Shown here piece by piece: positions 18,181-27,742 of a stretch of DNA of 55,330 bases. Source of the DNA: Gilvimarinus sp. 2_MG-2023 (GTDB lineage Bacteria; Pseudomonadota; Gammaproteobacteria; Pseudomonadales; Cellvibrionaceae); contig NZ_JAUOQM010000025.1 in assembly GCF_030547685.1 (NCBI RefSeq), positions 1-55,330 on the forward strand. Reading direction: 5' to 3'. The stretch's first letter is position 1. The number at the start of each line of letters is the position of its first letter. The position numbers and the translations under genes were made by a program. The notes beneath the pieces are model-generated. The model was not told the DNA's origin. It saw nothing but the letters and a program-made list of their open reading frames with translations, and did not search any database.

Positions 18181-18591
18181 TTACCAGACGTGGCGAATCA
18201 AATAGACCGCGACAATACCGGTGGCCATAAACACTGCGGTGGCGACAATAGAGCGCGGCGACAAGCGGCCAATGCCACAGACTCCGTGCCCACTGGTGCA
18301 GCCGCTGCCAAGCTTTACGCCCACACCGACCACCAGCCCACCCAAAATGGCCTGCCATAGCGGCAACTCACTCGGTGACGGGTAAGCGACGCCGGTCAAA
18401 CGATGCCCCAGCCAGGCACCCATCAACAAACCGGCGACAAACAGCCAGCGCCAAAGCGTATCGCGCGCGCTGCTAAGCGCACCCCATAAAATACCGCTGA
18501 CCCCGGCAATACGGCCCAACCAGTAAAGTAGGCCCACCGCCGAAGCGCCAATTAACAAACCGCCAAGCAAAGCGGGGATAAATTGCGTCAT
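18181..18591 (-). CDS. YeeE/YedE-family half-transporter
   Basis: A 136-residue inner-membrane protein with about four helices. The family motif [16 protein letters not shown] (about 91-106) has the two cysteines that handle the sulfur substrate in YeeE proteins. It is the first gene of a two-gene operon under a sigma-54 promoter. It would act with the next gene as one transporter. Confidence 0.9.
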   Translation of the reverse strand: MTQFIPALLGGLLIGASAVGLLYWLGRIAGVSGILWGALSSARDTLWRWLFVAGLLMGAWLGHRLTGVAYPSPSELPLWQAILGGLVVGVGVKLGSGCTSGHGVCGIGRLSPRSIVATAVFMATGIVAVYLIRHVW

Positions 18592-18634
18592 AATGTTTTC
18601 CTAGTAAATCGTGTAACACCCATCCCTAAGGGTA

Positions 18635-18652
18635 GAGCAACTTTAGGGCCAA
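18635..18652 (-). promoter_or_regulatory. Sigma-54 promoter of the YeeE/YedE operon
   Basis: On the minus strand: TTGGCCCTAAAGTTGCTC, with the exact GG-N10-GC spacing and TTGCT at -12. It lies about 45-60 bp upstream of the ATG at 18591. Together with the dioxygenase promoter it puts both sulfur operons beside the FisR-like gene under sigma-54. Confidence 0.8.
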
Positions 18653-18762
18653 TGCGTCAACCCCCATAACGACAGGGCTGGCGGGGCGCTATACTGCCGA
18701 TCTTGGCCAATAGCGACACAAGCGCGACAGACCGACTGACAAAACTGACAAACGAGATATCT

Positions 18763-19230
18763 ATGACCGACCCGACTCCAGCCGCCGCAACTCCGACCTA
18801 CACAGGCTTTGGCCTGCGCCTGCTCGCCTCTATCATTGACTCGCTAGTCATTACCCCTTTGCTTATCGCCCTTGCTATTGGCCTGTATCAACACTCGGGC
18901 AGCTGGCTCAATATGCTGATGGCGAGCGCCGAAAACCCCTGGCTCAACTATGGCGTACCGGCCGCGTTTACGCTGTTGTTTTGGCTGGTGAAATCCGCAA
19001 CGCCGGGTAAAATGCTGTTGGGCGCGGTCATTGTCGATGCAGCAAGCCTGCAGCCACCCCAGCGCTGGCAACTGGCGGTGCGCTACCTGGGCTACTATGT
19101 ATCCCTCATACCGCTGGGCCTCGGCTTTATCTGGATCGCTTTTGATTCAAAAAAGCAGGGCTGGCACGACAAGCTGGCGCGCACGTTGGTGATTCAAGCC
19201 GCCTCACAAACACCGTCCAGAGAAAACTGA
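18763..19230 (+). CDS. RDD-family membrane protein
   Basis: A 155-residue inner-membrane protein of the RDD family, named for conserved Arg and Asp residues: GFGLRLLASIIDSLVITPLL near the N-terminus supplies R and D, and TPGKMLLGAVIVD and KQGWHDKLART supply the later family motifs. There are three hydrophobic helices. Function is uncertain; some RDD proteins are transporters. I chose the ATG at 18763 because the upstream 20 codons are unconserved in composition and this start begins the family domain sooner. Confidence 0.82.
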   Translation: MTDPTPAAATPTYTGFGLRLLASIIDSLVITPLLIALAIGLYQHSGSWLNMLMASAENPWLNYGVPAAFTLLFWLVKSATPGKMLLGAVIVDAASLQPPQRWQLAVRYLGYYVSLIPLGLGFIWIAFDSKKQGWHDKLARTLVIQAASQTPSREN

Positions 19231-19290
19231 CGCTCGGGCGCAGTCAATGTACAATAGCCTCCCCACAAAGAAGCCCAACACAGGCGAGTT

Positions 19291-20040
19291 ATGAGCGAAA
19301 AGAAAACCACCCACTTTGGGTTTGAAACCGTCGACATCGACCAAAAAGCCGAGCGAGTAGCCGGGGTTTTTCACTCGGTCGCGGGCAAATACGACCTGAT
19401 GAACGACTTAATGTCGGGTGGCGTACACCGCCTGTGGAAACGCTTAACCATTGAAAAAGCCGCGGTACGCCCCGGCCACAAGGTGCTCGATATCGCCGGG
19501 GGCACGGGGGATTTGTCCTACCAGTTTGCCCGTCAGGTGGGTAAAGACGGGCTGGTCATTCTGGCCGATATTAACGATTCCATGCTCAAGGTGGGACGCG
19601 ACAAACTGCTCGACAAAGGCGTGGCCGGCAACCTCGAAGTAACCCAGGCCGATGCGCAATTCTTGCCATTTGCCGACAACACCTTCGACCGCATTACCAT
19701 CGCCTTTGGTTTGCGCAACGTTACCGATAAAGACTTGGCGCTAGCCTCCATGCTGCGCGTGCTCAAACCCGGTGGTAAATTATTGGTGCTGGAATTCTCC
19801 AAGCCCGGCAACCCGCTACTGCAAAAAGCCTACGACACCTACTCGTTTAAGCTTTTGCCCAACATGGGCAAATGGGTTACCGGCGATGCCGATAGCTACC
19901 GCTATCTGGCCGAGTCGATTCGCATGCATCCGGATCAAGCCACCTTACAAGGCATGATGGATAACGCCGGTTTTGCTCTGACCGAATATCACAATATGAC
20001 CGGCGGTATCGTCGCGCTGCACACCGGGATTAAGCCCTGA
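19291..20040 (+). CDS. ubiE: Ubiquinone/menaquinone biosynthesis C-methyltransferase UbiE
   Basis: A 249-residue SAM-dependent methyltransferase. It performs the C2 methylation of the benzoquinol ring in ubiquinone synthesis (and of demethylmenaquinone where present). Visible: [19 protein letters not shown] near the N-terminus, SAM motif LDIAGGTGD (about 66-74), and AFGLRNVTD plus LEFSKP motifs typical of UbiE. Its stop overlaps the start of ubiJ (TGATG), forming the ubiE-ubiJ-ubiB operon common in gammaproteobacteria. Confidence 0.97.
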   Translation: MSEKKTTHFGFETVDIDQKAERVAGVFHSVAGKYDLMNDLMSGGVHRLWKRLTIEKAAVRPGHKVLDIAGGTGDLSYQFARQVGKDGLVILADINDSMLKVGRDKLLDKGVAGNLEVTQADAQFLPFADNTFDRITIAFGLRNVTDKDLALASMLRVLKPGGKLLVLEFSKPGNPLLQKAYDTYSFKLLPNMGKWVTGDADSYRYLAESIRMHPDQATLQGMMDNAGFALTEYHNMTGGIVALHTGIKP

Positions 20041-20666
20041 TGCTCGACCGCACCGCGATCGCCGCTCTGGCGGTAGCCTTTGAGGCCATCACGCACAAAG
20101 CGCTCGCCTACGACCCGGCCAGCCGACAGCGCTTAGCCGCTATGCAGGGCCAGTGTTTGGCCATTCACTGTACAGCGCCTGCGCTCACTCTTTTTATTCT
20201 GCCGGGCGAAACGCTCAAACTGGCCCAGTTTTACGACGGCCCGGTCAGCTGCGCACTGCACGGCAGCGCCAATGACTTATTAAAAGTCGCGGCCGCCAGC
20301 GATGCCCACAGCCTGTATGGCACCGGCGTTAGCCTAGAGGGTAGCCCACAGCTGCTGGCCGATTTACAGGCTATTTTCCAAACCTTAGACGTAGACTGGG
20401 AGATGTGGCTGGCCGACACTATTGGCACCCTGCCCGCGCACTTTATCGCCCAGCGCTTTCGCCAGGCCATGCAGTGGAGTCGCGATCGCGCCCAGAGCGC
20501 CGCCCATTTAGGCGCCGAATATGTACGCGAGGAAAGTGGCGCTGGGCTCAGCCGCACCGAGTTTGACCTGTTTGCCGATGATGTTAACCAAACCCGTTTG
20601 GCGCTCGATCGCTTGCAAGCGCGCGTAGACCAACTAAGTCTTGCTCACCCTAAGGAACAGCCCTGA
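20040..20666 (+). CDS. ubiJ: Ubiquinone biosynthesis accessory factor UbiJ (SCP2 domain)
   Basis: A 208-residue protein with an SCP2-like lipid-binding domain in the first 110 residues and a helical C-terminus (NQTRLALDRLQARVDQLS). UbiJ is a non-catalytic part of the cytoplasmic Ubi complex that holds hydrophobic ubiquinone intermediates. Sequence conservation in this family is low, so the call leans on its place between ubiE and ubiB, with overlap to the first and 3 bp to the second. Confidence 0.92.
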   Translation: MLDRTAIAALAVAFEAITHKALAYDPASRQRLAAMQGQCLAIHCTAPALTLFILPGETLKLAQFYDGPVSCALHGSANDLLKVAAASDAHSLYGTGVSLEGSPQLLADLQAIFQTLDVDWEMWLADTIGTLPAHFIAQRFRQAMQWSRDRAQSAAHLGAEYVREESGAGLSRTEFDLFADDVNQTRLALDRLQARVDQLSLAHPKEQP

Positions 20667-20669
20667 GTC

Positions 20670-22328
20670 ATGAGCCGCTTTTTTCGCCTGATAAAAATCA
20701 TTGCCACCCTAGCGCGTTTCCGTCTGGATCTATTACTGCCACGTCAGAGCTTGCCCTGGTGGCTGCGTTTATTATTGCTACCGCTCAGTATCATCCCCCG
20801 TGGTGATTACAGCCGCGGCCAACGCCTGCGCCTGGCAATGGAAGCCCTGGGCCCCATTTTTATTAAATTTGGTCAACTGCTTTCCACCCGCCCCGACTTA
20901 GTCCCCGAAGACATCGTACGCGAACTAAGCGCACTGCAGGATCGGGTGCCGCCCTTTGCCAAAGAAGAGTTTTTAGCACTGGTAGAGAAGTCACTGGGCG
21001 ATAACGTCCATACGATATTTCAACAGTTTGATCGCGAGCCACTGGCCTCGGCCTCAGTCGCGCAGGTCCATGCAGCCGTTTTACACGACAACCGCGAAGT
21101 AGTGGTCAAAGTGGTGCGCCCGGGTATCGAGCGGGTGATCGCGCAGGACACCAGCCTGCTCGGCCTATTGGCCGAACTTATAGAAAACCACAGCGCCGAT
21201 GGCAAGCGCTTGCGCCCGGTCGAAATTGTCGATGACTACCGCACCACCATTTTTGACGAGCTGGATTTACAGCGCGAAGCGGCCAACGCCTCGCAGTTGC
21301 GGCGCAACTTTCTGCACTCGCCGCTGCTCTACATTCCCGAGGTCATGTGGGATTACACACGCAACAATGTCCTGGTGCTGGAGCGCATCTCCGGTATTCC
21401 GGTGACCAATTTAGATCAGTTGCGCGAACAAGACACCGACATGAAAAAACTGGCCGAACGCGGGGTAGAGATTTTTTTCACCCAGGTATTCGACCACAAC
21501 TTTTTTCACGCCGACATGCACCCGGGCAATATTTTTGTCGCCCGTGAGCACCCCGCTCAACCCAAATACATCGCCGTGGATATGGCCATTGTCGGCTCAC
21601 TCAACCGCGCCGACCAATACTACCTAGCGCGCAATATGCTGGCCATGTTCCGCCGCGACTACCGCCAAGTGGCAGAACTGCACATTCAAAGCGGCTGGGT
21701 ACCCGAAGACACCCGCACCGAAGAGCTGGCCGCTGCCGTGCGCACGGTGTGCGAGCCCATTTTCGAACGCCCCTTAAAAGAGATTTCATTCGGCCACGTA
21801 CTGCTCAACCTGTTTCGCACCGCGCGCCGCTTTAATATGGAAGTGCAGCCGCAGTTAGTGTTGTTGCAAAAAACCCTGCTCAACATCGAAGGCTTGGGGC
21901 GCCAGCTCTATCCCGACCTCAATTTGTGGGAAACCGCCCACCCCTTCCTGGAGCGCTGGCTCAAACAGCGTTTTCACCCCAAAACCCTTTGGGCCGACTT
22001 TAAGCGCTACGGGCCGGAGTGGATGGAAAAATTCCCCGAAGTACCGCACTTGGTGTTTAACGCCCTGCAACAAGTGCAGCACCTGGATGAATTGCGCCTG
22101 GAGCTTGCCGATCAGCGTGAATTGCAGGCTAGGCAGGCCCGTCGGGCCAGTGTCAGGCGCCGCCTCACACTGGCCAGTATCGCCGCGTTTAGCGGCGCAG
22201 CGCTCTGCTTGCTGCCATACTGGCCCCATATTACCGCCCAAGCCGACCCGGTAAATCTTACGCTCGTCCCCACGGCGAGCTGGCTACTGGCCACGACCGG
22301 AGTCCTACTCTTGGTTTTCAGACGCTAA
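20670..22328 (+). CDS. ubiB: Ubiquinone biosynthesis protein UbiB (ABC1/ADCK kinase-like)
   Basis: A 552-residue atypical kinase-like ATPase required for ubiquinone synthesis. Visible: the KxGQ motif in [17 protein letters not shown] (about residues 66-82), a Gly/Ala-rich loop ASASVAQVH, the VVVKVVRPG lysine, [10 protein letters not shown] catalytic-loop segment and an AVDMAIVG metal-binding segment in place of DFG. Two membrane helices close the protein (about 497-518 and 527-549), anchoring it in the inner membrane. Last gene of ubiE-ubiJ-ubiB. Confidence 0.97.
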   Translation: MSRFFRLIKIIATLARFRLDLLLPRQSLPWWLRLLLLPLSIIPRGDYSRGQRLRLAMEALGPIFIKFGQLLSTRPDLVPEDIVRELSALQDRVPPFAKEEFLALVEKSLGDNVHTIFQQFDREPLASASVAQVHAAVLHDNREVVVKVVRPGIERVIAQDTSLLGLLAELIENHSADGKRLRPVEIVDDYRTTIFDELDLQREAANASQLRRNFLHSPLLYIPEVMWDYTRNNVLVLERISGIPVTNLDQLREQDTDMKKLAERGVEIFFTQVFDHNFFHADMHPGNIFVAREHPAQPKYIAVDMAIVGSLNRADQYYLARNMLAMFRRDYRQVAELHIQSGWVPEDTRTEELAAAVRTVCEPIFERPLKEISFGHVLLNLFRTARRFNMEVQPQLVLLQKTLLNIEGLGRQLYPDLNLWETAHPFLERWLKQRFHPKTLWADFKRYGPEWMEKFPEVPHLVFNALQQVQHLDELRLELADQRELQARQARRASVRRRLTLASIAAFSGAALCLLPYWPHITAQADPVNLTLVPTASWLLATTGVLLLVFRR

Positions 22329-22346
22329 AACGGCCGATATTTCCAT

Positions 22347-22383
22347 CATTATCAGGTGTTCAATGCATCGACATCTGATAATG
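22347..22383. repeat. Inverted repeat between ubiB and the S41 protease gene
   Basis: Perfect 9-bp arms CATTATCAG and CTGATAATG separated by 19 bp. There is no T run, so it is not a standard terminator; it may be an operator for the downstream gene or an RNA stem at the end of ubiB. Confidence 0.4.
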
Positions 22384-22435
22384 TTAGAAGTACCCCCAAC
22401 TCATACAGTTTCTGCGGCAAGGAGAATAGCGCGCT

Positions 22436-24103
22436 ATGCTGAAATCAGCCCCAACACTGGCCCTAAGGCACTTAACCTCATGGGGCGTTTTTGCAGCGCT
22501 CACCCTAACAGCCTGTGGCGGTGGCGACAGCGGCTCCCTTAACGATGTGATCGGCACTGTCAGTTCATCCAGCTCGGTCAGCAGCGCGGCAAGCTCAATC
22601 AGTAGTAGCAGCGCCAACACCGGTGACACATTCGTCTGGGAAGAAGGTGTTTTTCCCAATTTGGAAGACTATTGGTCACTGTGTGAAAACCCACGCCAAG
22701 GCATTGCGCCCTACAACGGCCAGGCCTACCCAGACATGGCCGGCAGCTATATCGATGAGAATGTCTTCCTGCGTTCGTTCAGTAACGAATACTATCTCTG
22801 GTACGATGAGATTGATGATCGCAACCCGATTCTGTTCGATACCCCAACGTATTTTGACTTGTTGGTGACGCAAGAGCGCACGCCATCGGGTGCCTTGAAA
22901 GATCAATTCCACTGGTCGGAAAATACCGATACCTACCGCGCCCGACAGGACTCCGGTATCGCCGTCGATTACGGTATGGAGTGGGTGATTCTGTCCAGTG
23001 TGCCGCCGCGCGAAGTCGTAGTGGTTTACACCGAACCCAGCTCTTCGGCCGGCCTGGCGGGGGTAAGCCGCGGCGCCAGCATTGTCAGTATTGACGGCAT
23101 TGACTTAATTAACGATGACAGCGCCGAGGGCATCAACCTTCTCAATATGGCGCTAATTCCTACCGTGGCCAACCAAAGTCACACCTTTACTTTCCAGGAG
23201 TTGGGCAGCACTGAAACCCGTGATGTCGTGCTCACCGCCACAGAAGCGGCCATTGCTTCTGTCAACAAAACCAACATTATTAACACCGCTACCGGGGATG
23301 TGGGCTATATGCTGTTTAACAGTCATATTGCCACCGCCGAGACCGAACTCATAAACGCAATTGAAAGCTTTGCCAATACCGGCGTTAGCGACTTGGTTTT
23401 AGACTTGCGCTATAACGGTGGCGGATTTCTCGATATTGCCAGCGAATTGGGTTATATGGTGGGCGGCACCAATGTTGCTGATAAAGACTTCTACTTTTTG
23501 CGGTTCAATGACAAGCATCCGGAGACAGACCCCTTTAGTGGCGAGAGCCTGGCGCCTATTAAATTTCATTCAACCACGCAAAATTTCTCTGAACCTGAAG
23601 GACAACCTCTGCCAACACTGAACTTAAATCGTGTTTATGTGCTTACCGGTAGCGGCACTTGCTCGGCATCTGAGGCTGTAATCAACGGTTTGGCCGGGGC
23701 GGATGTAGAGGTTATACAAATCGGTAACGCCACTTGCGGCAAGCCTTACGGGGCCTATGTCATCGACAACTGCGGCAAGTCTTACTTTACTACTCAGTTT
23801 AGTGGTACTAACGCCAAAGGTTTTGGCGACTATGCCGCAGGCTTTTTCCCAGGCGCCGCCGATAGTGCCGACGCCTCTGAACTGCCCGGCTGTATGGTGA
23901 ATGATGATTACACCCACGCACTGGGCGATAGCAATGAAGCCCGGTTAGCCGCGGCACTTTATTATCGCGATCATGGCAGCTGCCCGGCCGATACCGCCGC
24001 CAAAACATCGGTCTCTGCCAAAACACATCTAAACACACCCAACGACGGCATTATGTTCCACCCGCCGGGCATGGGTGATGCGATTTTACGCACTGAGCCT
24101 TGA
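22436..24103 (+). CDS. S41 (tail-specific/C-terminal processing) peptidase, lipoprotein
   Basis: A 555-residue secreted lipoprotein. The lipobox LTAC gives lipidated Cys27, followed by a serine-rich linker (about residues 42-60) of the kind seen in Cellvibrionaceae secreted proteins. A PDZ-like segment AGLAGVSRGASIVSIDGI lies at about 205-222, then the S41 domain with DLRYNGGGF (about 323-331), catalytic Ser in TCSASE (about 408-413) and Lys436 in ATCGKPYG. It would cleave periplasmic or surface proteins near their C-terminus. An AAGGAG ribosome site precedes the start. The stop overlaps the start of a small lipoprotein gene. Confidence 0.88.
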   Translation: MLKSAPTLALRHLTSWGVFAALTLTACGGGDSGSLNDVIGTVSSSSSVSSAASSISSSSANTGDTFVWEEGVFPNLEDYWSLCENPRQGIAPYNGQAYPDMAGSYIDENVFLRSFSNEYYLWYDEIDDRNPILFDTPTYFDLLVTQERTPSGALKDQFHWSENTDTYRARQDSGIAVDYGMEWVILSSVPPREVVVVYTEPSSSAGLAGVSRGASIVSIDGIDLINDDSAEGINLLNMALIPTVANQSHTFTFQELGSTETRDVVLTATEAAIASVNKTNIINTATGDVGYMLFNSHIATAETELINAIESFANTGVSDLVLDLRYNGGGFLDIASELGYMVGGTNVADKDFYFLRFNDKHPETDPFSGESLAPIKFHSTTQNFSEPEGQPLPTLNLNRVYVLTGSGTCSASEAVINGLAGADVEVIQIGNATCGKPYGAYVIDNCGKSYFTTQFSGTNAKGFGDYAAGFFPGAADSADASELPGCMVNDDYTHALGDSNEARLAAALYYRDHGSCPADTAAKTSVSAKTHLNTPNDGIMFHPPGMGDAILRTEP

Positions 24104-24483
24104 AAATAGCGGCCACTAGCACGGCGCCCAAAGGGCTGTGCCTGATCGCCGTCTGGCTGCTCACAGGCTGCCAACACTTACCAGGTGGGCCACAACCGGC
24201 CCGGCTGGTATCGCCGGAGCAATCTGTTCAGCAAGCCTTGCAAGAGCGCGTATCCTCTGCCCTGGGCACGCCTGTGGTTTTGTCCCCCCGCGCGCTGACC
24301 GAAACGAGCCGGTTGATTGTTGAGGCCCCGCCAAGCCCACGAACCAGCGAGCAAAACAAAGCGTTCAAGCTGGGCCGGCCCGATCACTTTACGCTGTGGA
24401 AGAAAAAACAACAGTGCTGGTTAAGACATGAAAAAAGCGGGCGGGAATGGGTACTCGCTAATGCTCGCTGCGCACCCAAGTAG
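24100..24483 (+). CDS. Small uncharacterised lipoprotein
   Basis: A 127-residue predicted lipoprotein with lipobox LLTGC (Cys about residue 24) and three further cysteines or cysteine-like positions near the C-terminus (QQCWLRHE, NARCAPK), which could form a disulfide. It begins with TTG overlapping the stop of the S41 protease gene (TTGA), so the two are translationally coupled. It might be a partner or substrate adaptor of the protease; no family was recognised. Confidence 0.6.
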   Translation: MKIAATSTAPKGLCLIAVWLLTGCQHLPGGPQPARLVSPEQSVQQALQERVSSALGTPVVLSPRALTETSRLIVEAPPSPRTSEQNKAFKLGRPDHFTLWKKKQQCWLRHEKSGREWVLANARCAPK

Positions 24484-24529
24484 ACTGGCGTAAGGCTGCC
24501 TCCGATTCAGTGAAAGCTAGCACTAAGAC

Positions 24530-24889
24530 TTAAAGGTCGCGCTGCTTTTGCACCGCCAGAGCACTTTGCAAAATAAGGTCGGGCTTATAGCCGCGAATAA
24601 CCTCACCGTCGATCACCATCAGTGGAATACCTTTGCCCTCTAGCGCATTAAATTCACGCGAACCTCGCGCCGAATTTTCCACATCATACTCAGTGAATTG
24701 AATATTGTTATCGCGCAACAGCTTTCGAGTTTTCTTGCAGTAACCACACCATGAGGTTGCGTATAGCACCACCTCATTAGGGTATTGATTTACCTGCTCG
24801 GGAGCAGCATTAGCTGACGGGTCTCCACCCAGAAATTTAACACCTAACAGCACCGCAAGCGCCACTGCAAACCACAATCCACCTTTCAT
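24530..24889 (-). CDS. Membrane-anchored glutaredoxin-like protein
   Basis: A 119-residue protein: N-terminal membrane segment (about residues 4-20), then a glutaredoxin fold with active site CGYCKK (about 48-53), TEYDVENS, and a cis-Pro region GIPLMVIDG. The GYKPDLI segment near the C-terminus fits a GrxC-like family. The anchor suggests activity at the periplasmic face of the inner membrane. It is on the minus strand, upstream-adjacent to a small membrane protein gene. Confidence 0.85.
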   Translation of the reverse strand: MKGGLWFAVALAVLLGVKFLGGDPSANAAPEQVNQYPNEVVLYATSWCGYCKKTRKLLRDNNIQFTEYDVENSARGSREFNALEGKGIPLMVIDGEVIRGYKPDLILQSALAVQKQRDL

Positions 24890-24922
24890 ACATCACACTC
24901 CTAAACTTTACGTGCGCCGCGT

Positions 24923-25102
24923 TTAACCGCCACCTAACTTGCGGGTGACCTCTTTAATAAGATCGACCAAATCCCGCAATGGGTCGAACGCTTCGGTGGG
25001 CGATAATTCATCACTGGAAAATTGTTGCACAAATTGTGGACCGCACAGCCTGATAATCGCCAACATAATTATAAAAGTGGCGAGTATAATACGTACGGAC
25101 AT
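24923..25102 (-). CDS. Small single-span membrane protein, unknown function
   Basis: A 59-residue protein with one hydrophobic helix at about residues 4-22 and a charged helical tail (LRDLVDLIKEVTRKLGGG). The start is taken at the ATG at 25102; a TTG one codon earlier is possible. Upstream AAGGATGATT could serve as ribosome site. It lies between the TraB/GumN and glutaredoxin genes on the same strand with short gaps (24 and 33 bp), suggesting an operon. Confidence 0.5.
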   Translation of the reverse strand: MSVRIILATFIIMLAIIRLCGPQFVQQFSSDELSPTEAFDPLRDLVDLIKEVTRKLGGG

Positions 25103-25126
25103 CAATCATCCTTAACAAATGCGTGT

Positions 25127-25999
25127 TTAAAACCGTTTAACAGTAATCCCTTTTTGGGCCAGTAGCGCCGGCAAACCGTCCGGGCCGGCCAAATGCAGAG
25201 CCCCAACCATCACTAACTCGGTTTCCGGGGTTGTTAAATACCCCTCAATGTCGGCCACCCAGCTTTGGTTACGCTCGGTCAGAAGCGTATCGTAGAGTGC
25301 GCGAGAATAATCAATCATCGGCTCTGCCCCCAATCGATACAGCATCTCGGCGTCACCCGTTTTAAAGGCGCTGACCATCTGCCCCATCAGCTCGGGCAGG
25401 GTTGTGATATCGGCTAAGGAATAACGCATAAAATCATTGGCATCGAGCTCGGCCATGGCCAACATAAAGCCCAGCTGCTGCTCGGGCGTCTCTAACGCGG
25501 CCAACACTTTGCCCGCCTCGCTCGCTTTGTTTGCGTATTTTGCATCAACACCTTCGGCAAACCCTAGTGTCTGCAATTCCATAACATAGAGCGTTAATGC
25601 CACAAAAGCTGGTTGATAGTTAGCGAGCGCCTGCAGCGGTAGACCGCGTTTTTCGGCGGCAGCCTGCACCTGAGCGTAGACCTCTTCATTGAGCACAGTA
25701 GACAGTGACTGTCCGGCGGGCAGGCGCATTTTTTGCGACATTAGCATGGCAAACTCAGGCGATTGAGTGGCCTGCATATCTGTTTCCAGCACAATCGTAT
25801 CGGCCTTGGCAAAGACTTGCTCATACTCTTCGGGTAAAGGGTAATCACTGGGTTTGAGCATATGAATGGTGCCGGCTAAATACACCGTTTTATCACCCAA
25901 GCTTGCCTGCCAAACTAGGGCGTCGGCCAAACTCAGTGGCGCCACGGCAAGAGCAGCCAGCATCAATGTGTTCGACACGATTTTTTTCAAGGTTTTCAT
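25127..25999 (-). CDS. TraB/GumN-family protein
   Basis: A 290-residue exported protein with a signal peptide (about residues 1-25, ending SLA). The TraB/GumN domain is recognisable by VYLAGTIHMLKPSDYPLP (about 37-54), VLETDMQ, and the C-terminal VMVGALHLAGPDGLPALL, which supply the paired histidine/GxxH motifs of this putative metalloprotease-like family. Function is unknown in bacteria. I chose the ATG at 25999 because a signal peptide starts there, instead of longer frames reaching 26095. Confidence 0.85.
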   Translation of the reverse strand: MKTLKKIVSNTLMLAALAVAPLSLADALVWQASLGDKTVYLAGTIHMLKPSDYPLPEEYEQVFAKADTIVLETDMQATQSPEFAMLMSQKMRLPAGQSLSTVLNEEVYAQVQAAAEKRGLPLQALANYQPAFVALTLYVMELQTLGFAEGVDAKYANKASEAGKVLAALETPEQQLGFMLAMAELDANDFMRYSLADITTLPELMGQMVSAFKTGDAEMLYRLGAEPMIDYSRALYDTLLTERNQSWVADIEGYLTTPETELVMVGALHLAGPDGLPALLAQKGITVKRF

Positions 26000-26060
26000 C
26001 GTAGATCCCTTACTCATAGTTCGTATTATTTGCAAAACTCTCAGGCTTTTATTATGAATA

Positions 26061-26498
26061 TTAACCTTGCAGCAAAAAAGTGACCGGCCCGTCATTGACT
26101 AAGGATACCTGCATGTCGGCGGCAAATTCGCCCGTGGCTACGATAGGGTGAACGGCGCGCAACTGCGCGACAAAATACTGATATAGCTCAAGGGCTAGAT
26201 CGGGACTGGCAGCGCTGGAAAAGCCGGGCCGCAAACCTTTGCGAGTATCGGCGGCCAAGGTGAATTGCGAAACCGCTAGCACGCCGCCGCAGACCTGCCC
26301 GACGTTCAAGTTCATCTTGCCCTCGGCATCGGAGAAAACCCGATAGGCCAGCATTTTTTTCAGCAGCTTATCAGCGTTAATTTCACTGTCTTCACGCTCC
26401 ACCCCCAGCAGCAGCAATAAGCCCTGATCGATAGAACCAATACACTTGCCATCGACCTCAACAGCCGCACGCTGTACGCGTTGAATCAGACCTTTCAT
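26061..26498 (-). CDS. dtd: D-aminoacyl-tRNA deacylase
   Basis: A 145-residue enzyme, the standard length, which removes D-amino acids (and glycine from tRNA-Ala) from mischarged tRNA. The two signature motifs are present: SQFTLAADT (about residues 77-85) and the C-terminal [10 protein letters not shown] with the Gly-cisPro motif. The N-terminus MKGLIQRV is also typical. It overlaps the proline iminopeptidase gene by 1 bp, so both belong to one transcript. Confidence 0.97.
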   Translation of the reverse strand: MKGLIQRVQRAAVEVDGKCIGSIDQGLLLLLGVEREDSEINADKLLKKMLAYRVFSDAEGKMNLNVGQVCGGVLAVSQFTLAADTRKGLRPGFSSAASPDLALELYQYFVAQLRAVHPIVATGEFAADMQVSLVNDGPVTFLLQG

Positions 26499-27469
26499 TA
26501 CGCCATCTGGTCGGTATCATTGCGCAGCTTGCGCGCCATGGCATCGGTGGCGCGAATGAGAGCATCGACAATGCCCGCCTCACGTGAGGCGTGACCGGCG
26601 TCGCGAATAATTTGTAACTCGGCCTCGGGCCAGGCTTTCTGCAAGGCAAAAGCATTATCCAGCGGGCAAACCATATCGTAGCGGCCGTGCACAATCATGC
26701 CGGGAATACCCGATAACTTATCGGCGTTAGCCAGAATCTGGTTGTCTTGTAAAAATGCTTTATGGGTAAAGTAATGGGCTTCGATTTTCGCCAGAGCCAA
26801 AGCTTTAAAAGGGTTGGAAAAAGCATCCACCACGTCTTGGTTGGGACGCAAGGTAGCGCAACGGCCCTCCCACAGTGACCAAGCCTTAGCCGCCGACATC
26901 ATTTGCAACTCGTTATCGCTGGTCAAACGCTGGTAATAGGCGCTCATTAAATCGCCGCGCTCGCCTTCGGGAATGGGGGCCAGGAAATCTTGCCAGTAAT
27001 CGGGAAAAATCGAACTGGCACCATGCTGATAAAACCAGTGCAGATCCTGATCGCGACACAAAAATATGCCCCGCAAAATTAAGCCAAGCACATGCTCGGG
27101 ATAGGCTTCGGCATACACAAGACTTAACGTTGACCCCCAAGAACCACCGAACACGACCCACTTATCCACCCCCAGCTGAAGACGAATTTTTTCAATATCC
27201 GCAACCAGCGCTTGGGTATTGTTGCCGCCCAGCTCGGCGTGCGGCGTTGATCGGCCGCAACCGCGCTGATCAAACAAGATGATGCGATAGAGTTCGGGGT
27301 CAAAAAAGCGCCTGTCATACTTGCCGCAACCCGCCCCCGGGCCACCGTGAACAAATAACACCGGAATTCCATCGGGATTACCGGATTCATCCACATAGAG
27401 TTCATGGGGTGCATCAACCGCAATTTGGTGACGCGCATAGGGTTTGATTTCAGGATAAAACATCAACAT
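26498..27469 (-). CDS. pip: Proline iminopeptidase
   Basis: A 323-residue alpha/beta hydrolase that releases N-terminal proline from peptides. Visible: oxyanion segment [13 protein letters not shown] (about residues 36-48), DQRGCGRS (about 68-75), nucleophile elbow GGSWGSTL (Ser about 110), Asp in HGRYDMVCP (about 270) and His in DAGHASRE (about 300). All match the S33 peptidase family. Two ATG codons two residues apart are possible; I used the first (27469). Confidence 0.95.
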   Translation of the reverse strand: MLMFYPEIKPYARHQIAVDAPHELYVDESGNPDGIPVLFVHGGPGAGCGKYDRRFFDPELYRIILFDQRGCGRSTPHAELGGNNTQALVADIEKIRLQLGVDKWVVFGGSWGSTLSLVYAEAYPEHVLGLILRGIFLCRDQDLHWFYQHGASSIFPDYWQDFLAPIPEGERGDLMSAYYQRLTSDNELQMMSAAKAWSLWEGRCATLRPNQDVVDAFSNPFKALALAKIEAHYFTHKAFLQDNQILANADKLSGIPGMIVHGRYDMVCPLDNAFALQKAWPEAELQIIRDAGHASREAGIVDALIRATDAMARKLRNDTDQMA

Positions 27470-27742
27470 GTGGGCTTAACCTAACCTCTACTTTTGAAGA
27501 TCCCAAGTTAGCATACATGCCCAAGCGGTACGACCGTTTTGTAGCGGTTTTTACGACCTTTAGCGGCACCGGCAGCATGGCCCGAGACAGGCTAAGCTCA
27601 TTGCCAAATCTCCTTAGCAAGCCCAGTGGGCCAAACAAGCACCGGGCAGGCAGGCACAGCAACAAAACGGCCAGCGCTGCGTTGCTCGCTTAGGCTGCTC
27701 TTGCTACTCTTGCCATACCATCCTTATTTACAGGAGTATCCC

